Positions 54,937-60,885 of a DNA stretch of 60,885 nt are shown here, in pieces. The DNA is from Flammeovirgaceae bacterium BBD 1991-12 (GTDB taxonomy: Bacteria > Bacteroidota > Bacteroidia > Cytophagales > Cyclobacteriaceae). The notes beneath the pieces were generated by a model. The model was not told the DNA's origin. It did no database searches and worked only from the letters and a program-made list of their open reading frames with translations. A program made the translations under genes and the position numbers. Position 1 is the stretch's first letter; each line of letters starts with the position of its first letter. Location of the stretch: NCBI GenBank assembly GCA_001657315.1, contig LYSV01000058.1, forward strand, positions 1 through 60,885, given 5' to 3'.

Positions 54937-57135
54937 ATGAAGACAACTGCTACAATTACACAATTATCCCTGATGCTTGTCCTTACAGGGTACGCGTTGG
55001 CACAGCCACACACCGGTCACATATGGTTTGATGAAACCATGTCCTTTGAAGAGCGTGCAGAAGCGCTTGTCAATGCCATGACGCTTGACGAGAAGATCTC
55101 ACAGGCGGTTGACTACAGCGCTGCCATCCCCCGGCTCGGTGTGCCTGAGTATAATTGGTGGAATGAAGCGCTTCACGGTGTGGCGCGTAATGGCAGGGCT
55201 ACTGTATTTCCACAGGCCATAGGTCTGGCAGCTACTTTTGATGAGCAACTGGTGCATCGTGTGGCTACAGCCATTTCGGACGAGGCCCGTGCCAAGTTCA
55301 ATGCTTCCCTGAAGATAGGCAACAGAGGCAGGTATGCCGGTCTTACCTTCTGGACGCCCAATGTAAACATTTTCAGAGACCCACGGTGGGGCAGGGGGCA
55401 GGAGACCTATGGAGAAGATCCCTTTCTGACCGGCAGAATAGGAGTGGCCTTCGTTAAAGGCCTTCAGGGAGATGATCCCAAATATCTGAAAACCGCCGCC
55501 TGTGCCAAACACTACCTGGTGCACTCTGGCCCGGAGGCATTGCGCCATGAATTTGACGCGGTGGCCTCGGAAAAGGATATCCATGAAACCTATTTGCCTG
55601 CCTTTGAAGCGCTGGTGACGGAAGCCCGCGTGGAAGGTGTGATGGGGGCGTATAACCGTGTGCTGGGTGAGCCGGCCTGTGGTAGTCCCAGGTTTTTGCA
55701 AAAAATACTGAGGGAGGACTGGGGTTTTAACGGCTATGTGGTTTCAGACTGCTGGGCGATCAGCGATTTTCACCTGTATCATAAAGTGACCCAAACGCCG
55801 GAAGAGTCTGCCGCGCTGGCGTTGAACAGCGGGGTAAACCTTAACTGTGGCAATACCTATCCCCAGTTGAAAAAATCCATTGAACAGGGTCTTACTTCCG
55901 AAGAGGTACTGGACCAGTCCCTGAAGCAGCTTTTCCTGACCCGTTTCCGTCTTGGCTTTTTCGATGGGGAGGGTTCGGTTCCGTTCAACAACATTGGTGA
56001 AGAGGTGGTGGATTCTGAAAAACACCGCGCCATAGCGCGGGAGGTGGCTGTGAAGTCCATCGTGCTGCTTAAGAACAAAGACAACCTCCTTCCTCTGAAA
56101 AAGGACGTAAAGTCTTTGTACATTGTAGGGCCGCACGCCAGCAGTGAGGAAGTACTGCTGGGTAACTACTATGGCCTGTCTGGCAATACAGCCACTATTC
56201 TGGACGGTATAGTTTCCAAAGTAAATACGGGTACCTCTATCAATTACAAGTATGGTGTATTGGCCTATCGTGATAATGTCAATCCTATAGACTGGTCTAC
56301 CGGTGAGGCGAAGAATGCCGAAGTAATGATAGCCGTGATGGGTATCTCCGGCCTGTATGAAGGCGAAGAAGGTGAGTCGGCCTCTGCAGAGAAGGGGGAT
56401 CGCCTTACTGACATCCGCCTCCCTCAAAATCAGATCGACTATATCAAAAAATTAAAGGAGGACACTGAAACCCCCCTTGTACTTATTATCACAGGGGGCA
56501 GCCCCATAGCCATGCCGGAAGTGGAGGCACTGGCGGATGCCCTACTTTTTGTCTGGTATCCCGGGGAGGAAGGCGGCAATGCTACAGCTGATATTCTGTT
56601 CGGTGATGCTAATCCTTCAGGTAAACTACCGTTGACTTTTCCTTATTCAGTAGATCAGCTACCTCCCTTTGATGACTATGCAATGAAAGGACGTACCTAC
56701 CGGTATATGGAGCAGGAGCCGCAATTTCCGTTTGGTTTTGGCCTGTCCTATACGACTTTCCGGTATCATGACCTGAAATGGACCCAGAAGAAAAATAAAG
56801 TGGAAGTACAAGCTACTATAGAGAATACGGGAAATGTGGCAGGGACCGAGGTGGTACAATTATATGTAAGTTCACCTCTGGCTGGCGAGAGCGATCCATT
56901 CAGTTCATTGAAATCATTTAAGCGGGTGGATCTGCAGCCAGGTCAGAAGACGGTGATCACCTTTGAGTTGGAAAAAGGCGCTTTTGTACAATTTGAAAAT
57001 GATGGCCAGGAAGTGGTACGTAAGGGAGAGTACATAGTTAAGATAGGTAGTGCTTCCCCCGGCAAAAGAAGTGAGTCGCTGGGAGCGGCCCTGCTCACAT
57101 CCACTGGTATCAATGCCCGAAAAATATTTAAATAG
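54937..57135 (+). CDS. GH3 beta-glycosidase (beta-xylosidase/glucosidase type)
   Basis: A 732-residue exported GH3 enzyme, started at ATG 54937 (MKTTATITQLSLMLVLTGYA, signal ending LAQ). The N-terminal TIM barrel bears KHYLVHSGPE and the nucleophile Asp271 in GYVVSDCWAI. The alpha/beta sandwich has the GEEGESASAEKGDR acid/base region. A C-terminal fibronectin-III-like domain follows (GTEVVQLYVSSPLAGE). SDCW-type sites occur in beta-xylosidases and glucosidases. It would clip terminal beta-linked xylose or glucose in the periplasm. The gene is divergent from the sulfatase. Confidence 0.92.
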   Translation: MKTTATITQLSLMLVLTGYALAQPHTGHIWFDETMSFEERAEALVNAMTLDEKISQAVDYSAAIPRLGVPEYNWWNEALHGVARNGRATVFPQAIGLAATFDEQLVHRVATAISDEARAKFNASLKIGNRGRYAGLTFWTPNVNIFRDPRWGRGQETYGEDPFLTGRIGVAFVKGLQGDDPKYLKTAACAKHYLVHSGPEALRHEFDAVASEKDIHETYLPAFEALVTEARVEGVMGAYNRVLGEPACGSPRFLQKILREDWGFNGYVVSDCWAISDFHLYHKVTQTPEESAALALNSGVNLNCGNTYPQLKKSIEQGLTSEEVLDQSLKQLFLTRFRLGFFDGEGSVPFNNIGEEVVDSEKHRAIAREVAVKSIVLLKNKDNLLPLKKDVKSLYIVGPHASSEEVLLGNYYGLSGNTATILDGIVSKVNTGTSINYKYGVLAYRDNVNPIDWSTGEAKNAEVMIAVMGISGLYEGEEGESASAEKGDRLTDIRLPQNQIDYIKKLKEDTETPLVLIITGGSPIAMPEVEALADALLFVWYPGEEGGNATADILFGDANPSGKLPLTFPYSVDQLPPFDDYAMKGRTYRYMEQEPQFPFGFGLSYTTFRYHDLKWTQKKNKVEVQATIENTGNVAGTEVVQLYVSSPLAGESDPFSSLKSFKRVDLQPGQKTVITFELEKGAFVQFENDGQEVVRKGEYIVKIGSASPGKRSESLGAALLTSTGINARKIFK

Positions 57136-57347
57136 ATCGAGCAATACGCTCAGTAGCCCTCGTGTAAACAATGCAGAGGTGGCCAATGCGACCTCAGGTG
57201 TGTTCAGGCAATGTTTGAATGATCGGGAAACAGAAAGGCCTGCCTCGCTTTTCGTCAGTCCTGGTCCCTCACCTACCTGCCCACAGCCAGGGTCAGGGTG
57301 ACGCCCGGGTCTGTATTTAGTTTGTTTTAAATGATGTTCTGAGGGCT

Positions 57348-59333
57348 ATGAAGGTTCTTATCATTTTCTGGTTAACAGTCTGGTCAATAGGAATACCGGT
57401 GTCATATGCTCAGCAGATCTTTAAAGATGTGACCGATAGTTTTGGCATCAGGCATATCCATGAAGCACAGAACTATATGGGTGGAGGTGTGGTGTTCCTT
57501 GATTTCGATAATGACGGTTTTGAGGACATTTTTCTGACCGGAGGCTCTGCTTCGAATAAGCTGTACAGGAACATCAATGGAGAATTTTTTCAGGATGTGA
57601 CGGTCATATCCGGTATAGCCGGTATTACTGGCAGCAAGACCAAGGCCGCAGTGGCCGGCGATATAGACAATGACGGGTGGAGGGAGCTGTTTATAGCTAC
57701 CGAATCGGGTCACAATATGCTGCTGAAAAATGAAGGAGGCAGCTTTTTCAAAGACATTTCCACTGAGGCTGGTATCATCCATGAGTCCTTCAGTATGGGG
57801 GCATCGTTTGCGGATTTCAATCAGGATGGCTTGCTGGATATTTACGTCATCAACTTTGTCAAAGAGCAGCGGTTTATAAGAAATGACAACAATGAGGTGA
57901 CAGGATTTGATCACGACTGTTACCCTAACCTGCTGTACATCAACAACGGGAATAATACGTTTACGGAGTCTGCACAGGCCTATGGCGTGGTGGATGAAGG
58001 ATGCGGCCTTGCTGTGGTGGCGGACGATATTGATGACGATGGTGATGTGGATATCTACATTGCCAATGATTTTGGCGAGTGGGTCAGGCCCAATGTCTGT
58101 TTACGCAACAATTATCCTGATCCGACATTTACAGATGTTTCCGATGTGCTGGGTATGGGACTGGCCATGTACGGCATGGGTATAGCCGCAGGCGACCTTG
58201 AAAATGACGCAAAAAAAGACTATTACGTGAGTAACCTGGGGAGTAACGCGCTGTTGAATCAGACGGATGCAGGAGTTTTTACAGATATAGCTCCAGCTGC
58301 GCTTGTGGAAAATGACGTAGTTGGTGGAGCATTTTCTACCTCCTGGGGTACCGTGTTTACCGACTATGACAATGATGGGTTTCAGGACCTTGTGGTCAGC
58401 AATGGCTTTGTACCGTCGCCGGCCTTTATTCAAACCTCCTCCGATGATCCCAACAAACTGTTTCGCAACAATGCAGATGGTACATTTACGGATATCAGTC
58501 AGCAATTACCTCAGGCGGATAGTGTGATCTCCCGGGGGCTGGCCAAAGCTGATATCGACAATGACGGAAGGCAGGATCTGCTGTTTGCCAATCTGTCCAC
58601 TTCAGTTATTGACCTGCAAAACGTGTATTTGTATAAAAATCAGTTTGAGGCACCGGGAAACTGGTTTGCCCTTTTGCTGGAAGGTACAGAGGTAAATCGC
58701 GATGCGATCGGAACAAAGGTAATACTTGAGTCCGGAGGGAAATCGTACACTCAAAGTGTGCTGGGCGGGTCCAGCCATGCTTCTCAGAATAGTTTAAGGC
58801 TTCATTTTGGCCTTGGGACATTGGATAAAATAGACAAAATGACCATTCGTTGGTCTGACGGGTCCTCCGAAGTGCTCAATTCGGGTTTTATGCTTAACCG
58901 GACCATGTACTACCTTCAGGGTTCAGGAGAGCTGTTGATCGCCGGATGTATGGACCCTGAGGCCATCAACTTTTCCGATAATGCCCAATACAACCATGGA
59001 TGCAAGGAGGACGTTTACGGTTGTACTGATCCGGACGCTGATAATTTTGACCCGGCAGCCCTGATCGAAGATGGTAGTTGTTTCATCACGGATATCGACG
59101 GTGTACACAACAAAGGAATCTCCATTTATCCCAATCCGGTTTCAGATGTATTGAACCTGGTATCGGAAGAGCAAATTGTGTCTTTTAAGATCATGGATAT
59201 CAATGGGGTGAGTATCATACACCTGATGTATCCTGCAGGTCAGATCCGTACTGATCATCTGCCCCGTGGTTTCTATGTCCTGTCTGTTCAGACCAGAACG
59301 TCACTCATGTATCATCGGATATACAAGGAATGA
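57348..59333 (+). CDS. T9SS surface protein with FG-GAP/VCBS repeats and UnbV/ASPIC domain
   Basis: A 661-residue exported protein (signal ending SYAQ). Seven or so FG-GAP/VCBS beta-propeller repeats (FLDFDNDGFEDIF, AVAGDIDNDGW, DDIDDDGDVDIYIANDFGEW) bind Ca2+ through DxDxD motifs. Next come an ASPIC/UnbV domain (DAIGTKVILESGGKSYTQSV, LHFGLG, MTIRWSDGSSEVL) and a Cys-bearing repeat pair (CMDPEAINFSDN, GCTDPDADNFDPAALIEDGS). A type A T9SS sorting domain closes it (ISIYPNPVSDVLNL). These proteins are extracellular; ligand or adhesion roles are guesses. There is no catalytic motif. Confidence 0.88.
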   Translation: MKVLIIFWLTVWSIGIPVSYAQQIFKDVTDSFGIRHIHEAQNYMGGGVVFLDFDNDGFEDIFLTGGSASNKLYRNINGEFFQDVTVISGIAGITGSKTKAAVAGDIDNDGWRELFIATESGHNMLLKNEGGSFFKDISTEAGIIHESFSMGASFADFNQDGLLDIYVINFVKEQRFIRNDNNEVTGFDHDCYPNLLYINNGNNTFTESAQAYGVVDEGCGLAVVADDIDDDGDVDIYIANDFGEWVRPNVCLRNNYPDPTFTDVSDVLGMGLAMYGMGIAAGDLENDAKKDYYVSNLGSNALLNQTDAGVFTDIAPAALVENDVVGGAFSTSWGTVFTDYDNDGFQDLVVSNGFVPSPAFIQTSSDDPNKLFRNNADGTFTDISQQLPQADSVISRGLAKADIDNDGRQDLLFANLSTSVIDLQNVYLYKNQFEAPGNWFALLLEGTEVNRDAIGTKVILESGGKSYTQSVLGGSSHASQNSLRLHFGLGTLDKIDKMTIRWSDGSSEVLNSGFMLNRTMYYLQGSGELLIAGCMDPEAINFSDNAQYNHGCKEDVYGCTDPDADNFDPAALIEDGSCFITDIDGVHNKGISIYPNPVSDVLNLVSEEQIVSFKIMDINGVSIIHLMYPAGQIRTDHLPRGFYVLSVQTRTSLMYHRIYKE

Positions 59334-59351
59334 TCAACTGGTAGGATTAGC

Positions 59352-59378
59352 CTTACTAAGCCTCAAAGGCTTAGTAAG
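59352..59378 (+). terminator. 12-bp stem-loop terminator after the UnbV gene
   Basis: CTTACTAAGCCT (59352-59363), loop CAA, AGGCTTAGTAAG (59367-59378) is a perfect hairpin 18 bp after the stop codon. It lacks a long T-tract but should end or stabilise the transcript. Confidence 0.65.
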
Positions 59379-59452
59379 ATTGAGGCTGTTTTGCAGGTTA
59401 TAATAAGTTGTCAAGCCTTTGTCACATATGCTATCTCATCCCCTATCTGGCG

Positions 59453-59500
59453 CGGGTTTTCTAAACCCGTGCCCATGTACAGGCAGGTTCTTTGAACCTG
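59453..59500. repeat. Two tandem short hairpins
   Basis: CGGGTTT-TCT-AAACCCG (59453-59469) and CAGGTTC-TTT-GAACCTG (59484-59500) stand 14 bp apart. Their GGTT...AACC pattern recalls the 53152-53174 hairpin and the 26572-26588 dyad, so they may be members of one dispersed palindrome family. In the rest of 59334-59710 I see only the 59352-59378 stem-loop. Confidence 0.45.
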
Positions 59501-59710
59501 TTATTGCCAGGCTCAAGAAGTGTAGAAAAGTGAATTCAGCATGTGGATTAAACACCGGATCAGAGGAAATACTGAAAAATGACCACAAATGTAAAGTAGG
59601 ATGACATCTTCCAAAGATCGATGGGTCACGTAAACAGCTTGCAGGAAATATCCGAATAATATACTTTTAATGTATGTATGGTAGACCTCCGAACTTCATG
59701 ATCATCACCA

Positions 59711-60691
59711 ATGATAAGTAAAACCTGTAGAGCATTTATTGAAAAAGGACTGATATATCACCCGGTATATGGCAGCGGATTTTCCAATCATTTGCCCATG
59801 TCGTTGGTGGCATTGGACCAGCTGGGTGCGTCTGAGGCCCAGTTGGAGAACTATTACTCAACATCTTCTTCCAGATTGGATCTTCGTAAAACCGACTCAG
59901 AAAACGGAACTTTCAATTTCACTGAGAAGGCCCTTGGGCAAAAGGATCTTTTTGAAGACTTCTTCCGCTATTTTAAGGACAGATTAAAGCATACCTCCGC
60001 GGAAAAGCTACTTACAGAAGTAATTCCGGTATTGATGAAAGGTGTAGGAGGTGCTGCTTTTCACCCATTGATCAGGCTTTCCTATGCTTTGAGATCTGAT
60101 TGCAGGGATGAAATTGCCATGTCGCTCGCCTACTGGGCCACTGAATATCTGGAGCTGGGAAACAGTCATCAGCATCATGACGAGAGCCTTGGGGATATCA
60201 GGACCAGATTGGACGCGTTTACCTCTGATGAAAGTTTCCGGTCCACTATAACAGACCGGATCAAGGCAATTAATGAAGCTGTTCAAAAAGCCGAAGTCAT
60301 TATACAGCCTGAAGTACTGACGCTGAAGGATATCAGAGAATTCAGCCTTGGGGAATTTGCCAAAGCAGATAATTTCACCCTGTTGCATACGGTGACGGCA
60401 AGCCATGCATTTAGATCCGCCTCACACTATTTTGAAAATGAAGAAGAGGCGCTCCGGTATTTATGGGAGGCGATCGTGATGGCTCAGCTAAGTACAGGTA
60501 TAAAATACAACGGTGTCCCGGCGAAAACTCCGGAAATTAAAATGGACTGGCCGGAGATAATCGAACACGCGCTTAACTCCACAGATGACCATGTCATCAA
60601 GCTTGTTTATACATGCTTTGATGAAAACAACGAGACCCCTGATCCTCTTTATCATTTTATAGCGCAAAGGGCTGTGAGTAAAGGCAAATAG
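59711..60691 (+). CDS. Questin-oxidase-like (DUF4243) protein
   Basis: A 326-residue protein without signal peptide, so cytoplasmic. It has the DUF4243/questin oxidase-like pattern: YHPVYGSGFSNHLPMSLVAL near the start, VGGAAFHPLIRLSYALRSD, EIAMSLAYWATEYLELG, and later LLHTVTASHAFRSASHYF. In fungi this family (such as GedK/AflY-like) does Baeyer-Villiger-type oxidation of questin; the bacterial role is not established, and many members are simply hypothetical. It stands alone after a terminator and has no visible link to the glycan genes. Confidence 0.7.
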   Translation: MISKTCRAFIEKGLIYHPVYGSGFSNHLPMSLVALDQLGASEAQLENYYSTSSSRLDLRKTDSENGTFNFTEKALGQKDLFEDFFRYFKDRLKHTSAEKLLTEVIPVLMKGVGGAAFHPLIRLSYALRSDCRDEIAMSLAYWATEYLELGNSHQHHDESLGDIRTRLDAFTSDESFRSTITDRIKAINEAVQKAEVIIQPEVLTLKDIREFSLGEFAKADNFTLLHTVTASHAFRSASHYFENEEEALRYLWEAIVMAQLSTGIKYNGVPAKTPEIKMDWPEIIEHALNSTDDHVIKLVYTCFDENNETPDPLYHFIAQRAVSKGK

Positions 60692-60838
60692 CAAAATCCA
60701 TGGTGATTTAAAGGACTCTGTAGGGCATCATTAAAAAATTCAAGTGGCGTATGGAGGGGAGACGTCCAGGAACAGCGTGGCCCATTTGAGGCCTGTGGGT
60801 AAGCGGCCTATAGGGGCAGGGAAGTGCGTTAAGCGGGG

Positions 60839-60856
60839 TTCCGATAGCAATCGGAA
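60839..60856. terminator. Short stem-loop in the right-hand intergenic end
   Basis: TTCCGAT (60839-60845) pairs with ATCGGAA (60850-60856) around four bases, followed by AAGGCC and T-rich DNA at 60875-60885. It lies ~150 bp after the questin-oxidase-like gene; termination is plausible. The rest of 60692-60885 is GC-rich with no gene visible. Confidence 0.35.
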
Positions 60857-60885
60857 GGCCTTTGTTCGTGGTGCCTTTTTCTTTT

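Noticed and set aside
1-60885. tRNA, rRNA, insertion sequence or integrase
   Set aside because: No cloverleaf, ribosomal or transposase sequence was recognised on reading both strands; a dedicated search could still find a small RNA.

Overview
The window looks like chromosome from a Bacteroidota member, most likely a glycan-degrading Cytophagales-type bacterium. The signs are a SusC/SusD pair, a hybrid two-component regulator, type IX secretion (T9SS) C-terminal sorting domains, a DUF4249/TonB-receptor operon, FucP- and RhaT-type symporters, and sulfatases next to polysaccharide-active enzymes. Lineage and habitat are inferred from gene content only.

Left part (1-9.1 kb). The edge cuts a surface protein gene. 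Beside it are a small lipoprotein gene interrupted by an in-frame TAG and a possible gene remnant. An overlapping four-gene operon follows on the minus strand (unknown exported protein, STN-type TonB-dependent receptor, DUF4249 lipoprotein, MG2-like protein). Next come a small membrane protein and an orphan CdiI-like immunity protein. Upstream of these lies an array of about 13 degenerate 21-bp repeats.

Central metabolic part (9.4-27.7 kb). A minus-strand operon encodes two solute-binding-protein-fold proteins without signal peptides, two paralogous class III (CaiB/BaiF) CoA-transferases, a Gfo/Idh/MocA oxidoreductase, a zinc-type dehydrogenase, an SDR and a MaoC-fold hydratase. An AraC regulator and a divergent RhaT-type symporter sit next to it. 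No ABC permease or ATPase is present, so this operon is the best candidate for an undescribed system. Next is a set of L-fucose/6-deoxyhexose oxidation genes: Zn-dehydrogenase, LacI regulator, lactonase, FucP, aldo/keto reductase and mutarotase. Two matching LacI-type palindromes tie this set together. A second LacI gene and a heparinase II/III-type lyase follow.

Right part (27.8-59 kb). This is a large polysaccharide utilization locus. It holds two S1 sulfatases, GH43-CBM6, two GH29 alpha-L-fucosidases, a hybrid two-component regulator broken by two frameshifts, SusC, SusD, a surface glycan-binding lipoprotein, GH16, a T9SS beta-helix protein, a BNR_4 beta-propeller (candidate lyase), GH105, GH3 and a T9SS FG-GAP/UnbV protein. 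A questin-oxidase-like gene is at the end. Lyases plus GH105 imply a uronic-acid glycan; GH29 and FucP imply L-fucose; sulfatases imply sulfate esters. The genes together suggest that a sulfated, fucose- and uronate-containing glycan is trimmed outside the cytoplasm and its deoxysugar is oxidised inside.
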